Assembly: GCA_030607655.1 (NCBI GenBank) | Contig: JAUWJN010000200.1 | Location: 1 to 5,061, forward strand | Reading direction: 5' to 3' | Origin: a bacterium | Lineage (GTDB): Bacteria; Armatimonadota; Zipacnadia; Zipacnadales; Zipacnadaceae | Length of the DNA stretch: 5,061 bases | Shown: one piece after another, positions 1 through 5,061 of the stretch | Layout of the letters: every line of letters begins with the position of its first letter | Numbering within the stretch: the stretch's first letter is position 1 | Translations under genes and position numbers: made by a program | The notes under the pieces: model-generated | Databases searched by the model: none | What the model saw: the letters and a program-made list of their open reading frames with translations, nothing else | What the model was told of the DNA's origin: nothing

Positions 1-96
1 CTCAACCGCCGCCTGATAGAAGGCATAGCCAGCCTGCTCAGTCTGAATAGCGATATCAATCATCTGGTTTGCCGAGAACATTGCCTGTTGTGCCAT
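1..96 (-). CDS. Ferritin-like (rubrerythrin-family) diiron protein, N-terminal fragment cut by window edge
   Basis: The minus strand opens with ATG at 96 and stays open to base 1, giving 32 codons (MAQQAMFSANQMIDIAIQ, then TEQAGYAFYQAAVE). The E20-x6-Y27 spacing followed by a small-residue helix is the first metal-ligand helix of rubrerythrin/ferritin-like four-helix proteins. It aligns without gaps to the N-terminus of the plus-strand protein at 339-860, with 14 of 32 residues identical, including E20, F26 and Y27, so the two are paralogues reading away from each other. A strong Shine-Dalgarno (GGGAGG, 108 down to 103) sits 6 nt before the ATG and fixes the start. Only helix 1 is visible, so a C-terminal rubredoxin domain and the EExxH motifs cannot be judged. 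By family, the role would be peroxide or oxygen reduction or iron handling in the cytoplasm. Confidence 0.8.
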   Translation of the reverse strand, partial: MAQQAMFSANQMIDIAIQTEQAGYAFYQAAVE

Positions 97-102
97 TGTC
101 TT

Positions 103-108
103 CCTCCC
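103..108 (-). promoter_or_regulatory. Ribosome binding site of the left-edge ferritin-like gene
   Basis: Read on the minus strand the sequence is AAAGGGAGGAAGACA followed by ATG. The GGGAGG core ends 6 nt before the start codon at 96. This near-ideal Shine-Dalgarno is the main support for the truncated gene being real, since only 32 codons are visible. Confidence 0.75.
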
Positions 109-136
109 TTTGGTCTCGAGTCAAGCGCTCTAGTGC

Positions 137-260
137 AATTCATATTCCCCGCCGCCACAATTATTCCTGCCTGCGAGCCGTTATGGTCCACCAGCTAAAT
201 AATGTGGGGGTACACGGCATTAGTAGAAGGACTTCACCTGGCTATTGAGAAATATGAATT
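137..260. promoter_or_regulatory. Divergent intergenic region with 10-bp inverted repeat, candidate control site
   Basis: AATTCATATT at 137-146 is the exact reverse complement of AATATGAATT at 251-260. Each gene therefore sees the same AT-rich element in the same orientation upstream of its start, ending 40 nt before the minus-strand ATG and 78 nt before the plus-strand ATG. A related shorter element, GGAATAATTG, lies on the minus strand at 167-158. The surrounding 97-338 stretch must hold the promoters of both ferritin-like genes and probably of the hydrogenase operon. TATGAA within the repeats could serve as a -10 hexamer, but I see no good -35 at 16-18 bp from either copy. The site could bind a regulator, be duplicated promoter sequence, or be chance. 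Confidence 0.35.
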
Positions 261-338
261 ATCCGACCAGAAAACAGGATTGTACCGCAGGGATGGCGCT
301 ACAGGGGTAGGCACCAGTGGGGACAAAGGAGATAGCTA

Positions 339-860
339 ATGCAGTCCCAACCGATGTTCCGGGCCAGTGAGATGTTGCAAATGGCCATTGAGATAGAGCG
401 ATCGGGGTTGGCCTTCTATGAGGCTTGCGCGCAGGCGGCGTCTGATGTGCGGGTCAGGGAAGTCTTTGAGTTCATGATTGGCGAGGAAAAGAGGCATATT
501 GAGGTATTCAGGCGCATGAAGGAACCGCTGGCCCATTATGAATTGCCGGAGACCTATCCGGGCGAACTGCAAGCCTATATGAGGGCACTAATTCAAGAGC
601 GGGTCTTCGGTAAGCCAGAAGCCGGCGCCCAGCAAGCCACAGGGGTGGAGAATCCGTTCCAGGCTATCGCCATGGCTATCGGATTTGAGAAAGATTCCAT
701 ATTATTCTACTCGGCGATGAAGCAACTGGTACGCCCGTCGGAAGGCGAAGCTGTTGACCAGGTGATTTCCGAGGAGCAAGGCCACATCAGACGGCTCGTG
801 GAGTTAAGGGCCACCCTCGAGAAAGAATCTCCGTCACCGGGGACTGACCAGCCTGATTGA
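339..860 (+). CDS. Ferritin-like diiron protein (rubrerythrin family, no rubredoxin domain)
   Basis: This 173-aa protein shows the duplicated helix-pair pattern of rubrerythrin-type ferritin-like domains. Half one has E20-x6-Y27 and the EExxH motif at E49-E50-K-R-H53. Half two has E117-x6-Y124 and EExxH at E145-E146-Q-G-H149. Both halves of a carboxylate-bridged diiron site are therefore present. There is no CxxC pair, so the rubredoxin electron-transfer domain of classical rubrerythrin is missing and electrons must come from a partner. The likely role is peroxide or oxygen reduction, or iron handling, in the cytoplasm; the substrate is not shown by the sequence. AAAGGAG at 325-331 lies 7 nt before the ATG. 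The stop is 12 bp before hydB, implying co-transcription with the hydrogenase genes. Residues 92-106 form a Gly/Ala/Gln-rich linker between the halves. No signal peptide is visible. It is a paralogue of the diverging gene at the left edge. Confidence 0.88.
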   Translation: MQSQPMFRASEMLQMAIEIERSGLAFYEACAQAASDVRVREVFEFMIGEEKRHIEVFRRMKEPLAHYELPETYPGELQAYMRALIQERVFGKPEAGAQQATGVENPFQAIAMAIGFEKDSILFYSAMKQLVRPSEGEAVDQVISEEQGHIRRLVELRATLEKESPSPGTDQPD

Positions 861-872
861 AGGAGCCTGGGT

Positions 873-1925
873 ATGTCCATTTGTGTGATAGAACACGACG
901 AGCTGTGCGCGCTTGTTGAACGATTGATACGGCAGTGGCCTGTAATGGGCCCCAGGCAGCGCAAGCAGCAGCCGGGATTCTATTACTTCGATTGGCTTCG
1001 TAGTGCCGACGAACTGGTTTGGGATTACGTTACCACTACCCTTCCGCCCAAGAAAGCCTTCTTCCCGCCGCGTGAGCCGTTTCTCGAATTCAGTCGGCCA
1101 GATCCCGCTAAGGTCAGGCCTATAACCGACCAGGGGCCATTTGTGCTCCTTGGCGTGCATCCTTGTGACCTGGCTGCTATCGAGCAGCTTGATATCGCCT
1201 ACTCGGATAACGCCGCCGACGGCCGCTACCTGGCCAATCGCGCTCGGACCACAGCAATCATCGGCGTGGACTGCTGGCCGGATGAGTACTGTTTTTGTAC
1301 TTCTGTAGGGACAGAGCAGGCTCGCGGGCCGGCTGATTTGTTCCTGACCCCCATTGGGCGCGGTTATCTGGTTGAAGTTCGCACCCCTCGGGGCCAGAAG
1401 CTGCTTGGTGACACCGCTCAACTGCTGGCCACGGACGAGGATGAAGCTGATGCGGCATACTTCCGGAGCGAGAAGCAACGCCGCATCACCGCCCAGCTTG
1501 AGACCACCGTCGAGCAGTTTGCGGATATTTTGGCCGAGGGTGGGCTAACTGAGGTCTGGCAGAAAGTCGCTGATCGCTGCTATAGTTGCGGCTCGTGCAA
1601 CCTGGTTTGCCCAACTTGCTTCTGCTTCGACATCAATGATGATATCAATCTGGATTTGACCACCGGAACGCGCATCCGCACCTGGGACTCCTGCCAGTTG
1701 CCCGACTTTGCGCTGGTAGCGGGCGGCTACAACTTCCGCAGGGAACGCTGGGAGCGGGTGCGGCACCGCTGGCATCGCAAATTCCTCTACTTGTATACCC
1801 AATACGGCCAGCCATTTTGCACGGGCTGTGGCCGCTGCAGCCGGGCCTGCACCGCCGACATTAACCTGGTGGAAGTGAGTAATGACCTCATTGCCTACGC
1901 GCAACGGGAGAAACGGAATGTCTGA
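873..1925 (+). CDS. hydB: Group 3b [NiFe] hydrogenase beta subunit, 4Fe-4S electron-transfer protein
   Basis: This 350-aa protein is of the sulfhydrogenase beta / anaerobic sulfite reductase A-like family. It passes electrons within the soluble NAD(P)-linked hydrogenase complex. Two ferredoxin-type Cys sets lie in the C-terminal third: C236-x2-C239-x2-C242-x3-C246-P, followed at once by C249 and C251 (TCFC), and C316-x2-C319-x2-C322-x3-C326. They should hold two [4Fe-4S] clusters. The N-terminal domain has GVHPCDLAAIEQLD (C98), then C134 and a CFC at 140-142, segments I associate with this family. The start has AGGAG at 861-865, 7 nt upstream, and sits 12 bp after the ferritin-like gene. The last 8 bp overlap hydG, suggesting translational coupling. 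No signal peptide or membrane segment is seen. An AsrA-type sulfite reductase subunit is the main alternative, excluded by the hydrogenase small and large subunits downstream. Confidence 0.92.
   Translation: MSICVIEHDELCALVERLIRQWPVMGPRQRKQQPGFYYFDWLRSADELVWDYVTTTLPPKKAFFPPREPFLEFSRPDPAKVRPITDQGPFVLLGVHPCDLAAIEQLDIAYSDNAADGRYLANRARTTAIIGVDCWPDEYCFCTSVGTEQARGPADLFLTPIGRGYLVEVRTPRGQKLLGDTAQLLATDEDEADAAYFRSEKQRRITAQLETTVEQFADILAEGGLTEVWQKVADRCYSCGSCNLVCPTCFCFDINDDINLDLTTGTRIRTWDSCQLPDFALVAGGYNFRRERWERVRHRWHRKFLYLYTQYGQPFCTGCGRCSRACTADINLVEVSNDLIAYAQREKRNV
1906..1910 (+). promoter_or_regulatory. Ribosome binding site setting the hydG start
   Basis: GGGAG lies inside the end of hydB, 7 nt before ATG 1918. 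It favours 1918 over the in-frame ATG at 1882, which would lengthen the overlap with hydB to 44 bp and add 12 residues (MTSLPTRNGRNG) unlike the family N-terminus. Confidence 0.6.
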
Positions 1926-2841
1926 GAGTGACCCTCAACTTTCTGCCAGTGCGAATGTGGAGACCTATCAACCAACGATAGCCCACATTACGCGGGCCGA
2001 TGAGTTGACCAGTACCGAGATGCTTCTGGAATTGCAGCTAGACGATGGTCAAGTGCTGGGCCATGCGGCCGGCCAATTCGTCCAGGTCTCAGTATTCGGC
2101 GTGGGCGAAGCTCCTATCTCGGTTTGTTCGTCGCCAACCCAGACTGGCAGTTTCGAACTGTGCGTGCGTGCCGCCGGCAACGTGACTAATGCGCTTCATC
2201 GCCTGGAAGTCGGTGATTGGGTCGGCATCAGAGGCCCCTACGGACACGGATTTCCCGTCGAGGAAATGGTAAGAAAAGACATCCTTATTGTGGCCGGAGG
2301 CATCGGCTTGCCCCCACTGCGACCGTTGATTAACCTGGTTCTGGAAAACCGTGAGCAATATGGTCGGCTGATAATTGTCTACGGCGCTCGCTTGCCGAAG
2401 GAGTTGCTGTTCAAAGATGAACTGGATTCGTGGGCTGACCGTGGCGATGTAGAATTATATGTCATTGTGGAGCAGCCAGATGATGATTGGCCGGGGCCGG
2501 TGGGTGTAGTTACCGTGCCGTTGCGGGATATTGACATTGAGCCGGCTCAGACAGTGGTGGCGGCTGCCGTAGGTCCACCAGTGATGTATCGCTTCGTCGC
2601 ATTTGAACTATTAGGCAAAAATATAGCGGCAGAGAATATCTACTTCTCCCTGGAGAGGCGGATGAAATGTGGAGTAGGTAAGTGTGGGCACTGCCAGCTC
2701 AATAATCTTTATGTGTGTGTGGATGGCCCGGTATTCTGCTACTCGGACTTACAGGGACTGGATGAAGCCGTAGAAGCCTGGGCGCCGCCTACGGCGGAAG
2801 CGGGAGGCGAGAGACAAGAGCCGGGAAAAGGCCACGGCTAA
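1918..2841 (+). CDS. hydG: Group 3b [NiFe] hydrogenase gamma subunit, FAD/NAD(P)-binding with [2Fe-2S]
   Basis: This 307-aa diaphorase subunit exchanges electrons between NAD(P)H and the hydrogenase iron-sulfur chain. It has the ferredoxin-NADP reductase / PyrK-like layout: a flavin-binding barrel at about 17-115 with GQFVQVSVFG (52-61), APISVCSSP (65-73) and GIRGPYGHGFP (103-113); a nucleotide-binding domain opening with IVAGGIGLPPLRP (124-136); and a C-terminal [2Fe-2S] motif C251-x4-C256-x2-C259-x7-C267. The ATG lies in an ATGTCTGA overlap with the hydB stop. After the usual ending near GPVFCYSD (270-277) there is a tail of about 30 residues, rich in Ala, Gly, Glu and Pro from 286 on. Its DNA is purine-rich, low-complexity and continuous with the repeat island after the stop, so the native end was probably replaced or extended. 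Preference for NADPH or NADH cannot be decided by eye. The symbol follows Pyrococcus use and does not mean the [FeFe]-hydrogenase maturase HydG. Confidence 0.9.
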   Translation: MSESDPQLSASANVETYQPTIAHITRADELTSTEMLLELQLDDGQVLGHAAGQFVQVSVFGVGEAPISVCSSPTQTGSFELCVRAAGNVTNALHRLEVGDWVGIRGPYGHGFPVEEMVRKDILIVAGGIGLPPLRPLINLVLENREQYGRLIIVYGARLPKELLFKDELDSWADRGDVELYVIVEQPDDDWPGPVGVVTVPLRDIDIEPAQTVVAAAVGPPVMYRFVAFELLGKNIAAENIYFSLERRMKCGVGKCGHCQLNNLYVCVDGPVFCYSDLQGLDEAVEAWAPPTAEAGGERQEPGKGHG

Positions 2842-2957
2842 CGGCTCCCAGGACTCGCGGCGACCGGCAGGGTCTGTGCCGAGGGCCTTCTTCCCCTCTC
2901 CGGGACGGAGAGGGGCCAGGGGTGAGGCTATCGGTCCTGAACCCTGAATGCCGAATG
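2783..2957. repeat. Repeat island: purine-rich tail, REP-like hairpin and degenerate micro-repeats
   Basis: Three unlike low-complexity segments lie side by side. Bases 2783-2830 hold a small GC hairpin (CGCCG/CGGCG around CCTA) and a purine-rich stretch with GAGGCGAGAGAC-like units, and they encode the last residues of HydG. Bases 2884-2927 hold a C/G-rich inverted-repeat element that, translated on the minus strand, reads SLTPGPSPSRRGE. That peptide signature often appears in spurious proteins predicted over an interspersed palindromic repeat in many bacterial genomes (recognised from memory, not searched). Bases 2936-2957 are three degenerate copies of CCTGAATG (CCTGAAC, CCTGAATG, CCGAATG). 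The island accounts for most of the only large gap in the operon. I see no transposase, target-site duplication or coding potential. Confidence 0.65.
2893..2915. repeat. Perfect 10-bp stem-loop of the REP-like element
   Basis: CCCCTCTCCG (2893-2902) and CGGAGAGGGG (2906-2915) are perfect reverse complements around a GGA loop, which would form a very stable RNA hairpin between hydG and hydD. It is followed by CCAGGGGTGAGG, not a T-tract, so it does not look like an intrinsic terminator. In the transcript it could protect the 3' end of the upstream message, mark a processing site, or change the subunit expression ratio; those roles are inferred. Confidence 0.8.
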
Positions 2958-2982
2958 CTACAGCAGCAAAATATATGGCCCG

Positions 2983-2988
2983 AAAGGG
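2983..2988 (+). promoter_or_regulatory. Weak ribosome binding site of hydD
   Basis: AAAGGG lies 10 nt before ATG 2999, a long spacing and a partial match. The in-frame upstream ATGs at 2948 and 2975 have nothing comparable, and ATG 2948 falls inside the CCTGAATG micro-repeat. This supports 2999 as the start and suggests weaker initiation here than for the neighbouring genes. Confidence 0.4.
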
Positions 2989-2998
2989 TGCTGCGAAA

Positions 2999-3769
2999 AT
3001 GACGACACAAACCAAACCCCGTGTGGCCTTCTTTGATTTCGCTTGCTGTGAGGGCTGCCAATTGGAGGTCCTCAGTCTCGAAGAGCAGCTCCTAGATATG
3101 GTCGAGCTGGTGGATATTGTCACCTGGCGCGAGGCGATGTCAGAGAAGAGCGATGACTATGATATTGCCTTCTGTGAAGGCAGCATAACTCGTGAGGCCG
3201 ACATTGAGCGCATCAAGCATATCCGAGAAACCGCTGACATTCTGGTATCCCTGGGAGCCTGTGCCACTATTGGCTGCCACAATGCCCTGAAGAATCAGTT
3301 TAGCATGGATGAGGTGCTTTACATAGTTTACGGTGACAGAGCCGAGTGGTTTGACACCATCCCTGCCCGCCCGATCAGTGCAGTGGTGCCGGTTGACTAC
3401 CAGGTCAACGGCTGCCCGGCCAGCCTGCCGGAGTTTCTCACTGTCTTCAAGCATATCCTGATGGGCAAAGAGTACAAACCGCCCAATCAGCCAGTATGTG
3501 TGGAATGCAAACTTAAAGATAATCTTTGCGTGTACGACAAGGGCTTGCTGTGTCTAGGGCCGGTTACGCGCTGTGGCTGTGATGCCATCTGTACCAGCTA
3601 CGGGCATACCTGTTTTGGCTGCCGCGGGCTGGTGGACGAGCCTAATCTGAATGCAGCCCAGGATGTCCTGGCCAAGTACGGTCTGAGCGTGGAAGAGATT
3701 GTGGGCAAGTTCAGAGTGTACAACAACTGGCCCGAATTGTCGCTGGAGGAGAGCCAGTCCGATGGCTGA
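2999..3769 (+). CDS. hydD: Group 3b [NiFe] hydrogenase small subunit (delta), three [4Fe-4S] clusters
   Basis: This 256-aa small subunit of the NADH:ubiquinone oxidoreductase 20-kDa family carries electrons between the NiFe site and the beta/gamma module. The proximal cluster ligands are C17-x2-C20 (CCEGCQ), C88 (LGACATIGC) and C139 (NGCPASLPEF). The C-terminal half has C167-x2-C170, C177, C185, C194, C198, C205 and C208, giving eight cysteines for medial and distal clusters, a layout typical of group 3 small subunits. Extra cysteines are C16, C59, C93 and C192. There is no Tat signal, as expected for a cytoplasmic enzyme. I place the start at 2999, so the protein begins MTTQTKPRVAFFDF as is usual for the family; an ATG at 2948 would add 17 unlike residues encoded partly by the repeat island. 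The gene ends in an 8-bp overlap with hydA. Confidence 0.92.
   Translation: MTTQTKPRVAFFDFACCEGCQLEVLSLEEQLLDMVELVDIVTWREAMSEKSDDYDIAFCEGSITREADIERIKHIRETADILVSLGACATIGCHNALKNQFSMDEVLYIVYGDRAEWFDTIPARPISAVVPVDYQVNGCPASLPEFLTVFKHILMGKEYKPPNQPVCVECKLKDNLCVYDKGLLCLGPVTRCGCDAICTSYGHTCFGCRGLVDEPNLNAAQDVLAKYGLSVEEIVGKFRVYNNWPELSLEESQSDG
3745..3751 (+). promoter_or_regulatory. Ribosome binding site setting the hydA start
   Basis: GGAGGAG inside the end of hydD lies 10 nt before ATG 3762. It supports that start over the in-frame ATG at 3699, which would add 21 unlike residues and overlap hydD by 71 bp. The chosen ATG sits in ATGGCTGA, overlapping the hydD stop. Confidence 0.65.
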
Positions 3770-5051
3770 CCGCCTTAATATCAATATTGAACACCTCACG
3801 CGGGTCGAAGGCCACGGTAACATTGTGGTCAACATAGCCGAGGGCCGCCTGGAAGAGGCGCGGTTTGAGATCGTTGAGGCGCCGCGGTTCTTTGAGGCGA
3901 TCCTGCGGGGCCGCGACTACGAGGAGGTCGTGCATATTGCCGCGCGTGTGTGCGGAATTTGTTCTATTAGCCATAGCTGCGCCGCACTGAAAGCAACGGA
4001 AGCGGCTTTCGGTGTCGAATTGTCTGAGCAAACGCTGCTGCTGCGCCGACTGGCCTACAACGGCGAGATTATCGGCAGCCATGTGCTTCACGTGTATTTC
4101 CTGGCCGCCCCCGATTTCTTTGAGTTGCCCAGCATCTTCCCGATGATTGACATTGATAAGGACGCCGTGCTGCGGGCTATGCGCCTGAAGAAGCTGGCGT
4201 ATGATCTGTGCAAAGCGGTGGTGGGACGTCATACCCATCCGGTGGCTATGACCGTGGGCGGCTTCAGCTTCGTCCAGGACGAACGCGAGTTGGCGCAGAT
4301 ACGCACCCGTTTGCTGGACGCAATTGAGGATACGAAAGAGACGGTGCGACTGTTCAAAGAGCTAACCGTGCCCCAGTTTGAACGCGAAACCGAGTACGTC
4401 TCGCTCAAGCATCCTGATAGGTACGCGCTGTACGATGGCGAGATCTATTCCAGTGAAGGGGAAACAGTAGAGGCTGACCAGTACCAGGAGGTCATAGAAG
4501 AATACGTGGTGCGTCATTCAACGGCCAAGCACGCTCGGTGGCATCGTCCTGAGTATATGGTCGGTGCGCTGGCCCGCATTAACAACAACTTCGAGCAGCT
4601 CCATCCCCTGGCCAAGGAAGCCGCTGCGGAGTTGGGCCTGACCGCCCCGTGCTTCAATCCGTTTATGAATACCATTGCTCAGATTGTCGAGATTGCCCAC
4701 TGTGTGGAAGATAGTATGGCGCTGATAGACGCTATTCTACAGCGTGGGGTTCAAGAAGAACCTCTGCAGGTAACCCCACAAGCCGGGCGCGGCGTGGGGG
4801 CAATTGAAGCACCGCGGGGTATCTTGTTTCACGACTATGAATATAATGAGGCGGGCAAGTGCGTCAGCGCCAATCTGGTGATTCCTACTGCCCAGAATCT
4901 GGCCAATCTTGATGCTGACATGCGCCAAATGGTCCCCCAGATAGCCACGCAGACCAAGGACCAAATAACCCGGCAATTGGAGATGCTGGTGCGGGCCTAC
5001 GATCCGTGCATCTCCTGTGCTACCCATAGGTTGACCGTAAAATTAAGTTAG
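3762..5051 (+). CDS. hydA: Group 3b [NiFe] hydrogenase large subunit (alpha), catalytic
   Basis: This 429-aa catalytic subunit binds the NiFe(CN)2CO centre and interconverts H2 with protons and electrons. The N-terminal RVEGHG (14-19) carries E16, equivalent to the proton-gate glutamate. The L1 motif is R62-V-C64-G-I-C67-S-I-S-H71. EAPRG (349-353) supplies R352, the conserved active-site arginine, and PTAQN is at 375-379. The L2 motif is D414-P-C416-x2-C419-x2-H422. All four nickel-site cysteines (C64, C67, C416, C419) are present, so the enzyme should be active. Seven residues (RLTVKLS) follow H422 and are the expected peptide removed by a HycI/HybD-type maturation endopeptidase after nickel insertion. 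Length fits group 3b alpha subunits. The gene overlaps hydD by 8 bp. Only 10 bases follow the stop, so a maturation protease gene or terminator would lie outside the window. The symbol follows Pyrococcus naming, not [FeFe]-hydrogenase HydA. Confidence 0.95.
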   Translation: MADRLNINIEHLTRVEGHGNIVVNIAEGRLEEARFEIVEAPRFFEAILRGRDYEEVVHIAARVCGICSISHSCAALKATEAAFGVELSEQTLLLRRLAYNGEIIGSHVLHVYFLAAPDFFELPSIFPMIDIDKDAVLRAMRLKKLAYDLCKAVVGRHTHPVAMTVGGFSFVQDERELAQIRTRLLDAIEDTKETVRLFKELTVPQFERETEYVSLKHPDRYALYDGEIYSSEGETVEADQYQEVIEEYVVRHSTAKHARWHRPEYMVGALARINNNFEQLHPLAKEAAAELGLTAPCFNPFMNTIAQIVEIAHCVEDSMALIDAILQRGVQEEPLQVTPQAGRGVGAIEAPRGILFHDYEYNEAGKCVSANLVIPTAQNLANLDADMRQMVPQIATQTKDQITRQLEMLVRAYDPCISCATHRLTVKLS

Positions 5052-5061
5052 TATTGCGCCC

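Noticed and set aside
183..248. 21-codon plus-strand ORF in the divergent intergenic region
   Set aside because: It has no Shine-Dalgarno, no recognisable features and a length expected by chance.
233..273. Sigma-70 promoter built from TTGAGA (245-250) or TTCACC (233-238) with TATGAA (254-259)
   Set aside because: Spacing is wrong or the -10 at 17 bp from TTGAGA is CAGAAA; neither combination is convincing.
834..1478. 214-codon open frame on the minus strand
   Set aside because: It lies almost wholly under hydB, which has clear iron-sulfur motifs, and the translation shows no recognisable domain; it is a mirror of hydB codon bias.
2893..2930. Intrinsic terminator after hydG
   Set aside because: The stem is strong but is followed by CCAGGGGTGAGG and not a T-run, and the hydrogenase operon continues.
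2749..3123. Minus-strand open frames over the hydG-hydD junction, one reading LTPGPSPSRRGE
   Set aside because: They cross two real genes and a repeat element. The peptide is the known spurious translation of an interspersed palindromic repeat, not a protein.
3699..3761. Upstream in-frame start of hydA at 3699
   Set aside because: It would add 21 residues unlike the family and overlap hydD by 71 bp, while GGAGGAG is correctly placed for ATG 3762.
1..5061. CRISPR arrays, tRNA or rRNA genes, transposase or integrase
   Set aside because: No evenly spaced direct repeats, cloverleaf-like segments or mobile-element proteins were seen on either strand.

Overview
The window (about 54% GC by eye, closely packed bacterial-style genes) holds a complete gene set for a soluble group 3b [NiFe] hydrogenase (sulfhydrogenase type), preceded by a small diiron ferritin-like gene. 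The beta-gamma-delta-alpha order (hydB, hydG, hydD, hydA) is the one known from Pyrococcus furiosus soluble hydrogenase I. Shine-Dalgarno sites, 8-bp gene overlaps and composition suggest an anaerobic or microaerophilic bacterium. An uncultivated lineage such as Chloroflexota is possible, but that is a weak guess and no taxonomic marker is present.

Layout. Positions 1-96, minus strand: the first 32 codons of a ferritin-like (rubrerythrin-family) protein that runs off the left edge. Positions 97-338: a divergent intergenic region with a perfect 10-bp inverted repeat but no convincing sigma-70 promoter. Positions 339-860, plus: a complete ferritin-like protein whose N-terminus aligns without gaps to the left-edge gene, so the two are diverging paralogues. 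Positions 873-1925: hydB. Positions 1918-2841: hydG. Positions 2842-2998: a gap with a REP-like hairpin element and degenerate micro-repeats, the only break in an otherwise 12-bp or overlapping gene train. Positions 2999-3769: hydD. Positions 3762-5051: hydA. The last 10 bases hold nothing interpretable.

How the genes work together. HydA carries the NiFe site, HydD relays electrons through three [4Fe-4S] clusters, and HydB (two further [4Fe-4S] clusters) and HydG (FAD, [2Fe-2S], NAD(P)-binding fold) connect them to NAD(P)H. The complex should be cytoplasmic: no Tat signal or membrane segment is visible in any subunit. The ferritin-like protein lies 12 bp upstream of hydB and is probably co-transcribed. 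It could detoxify peroxide or oxygen near an oxygen-exposed enzyme, but that role is inferred from context only.

The hydrogenase itself is a known type. The less ordinary points are the diverging ferritin-like pair tied to the operon and the repeat island between hydG and hydD, which seems to have altered the HydG C-terminus and supplied false upstream starts for hydD.
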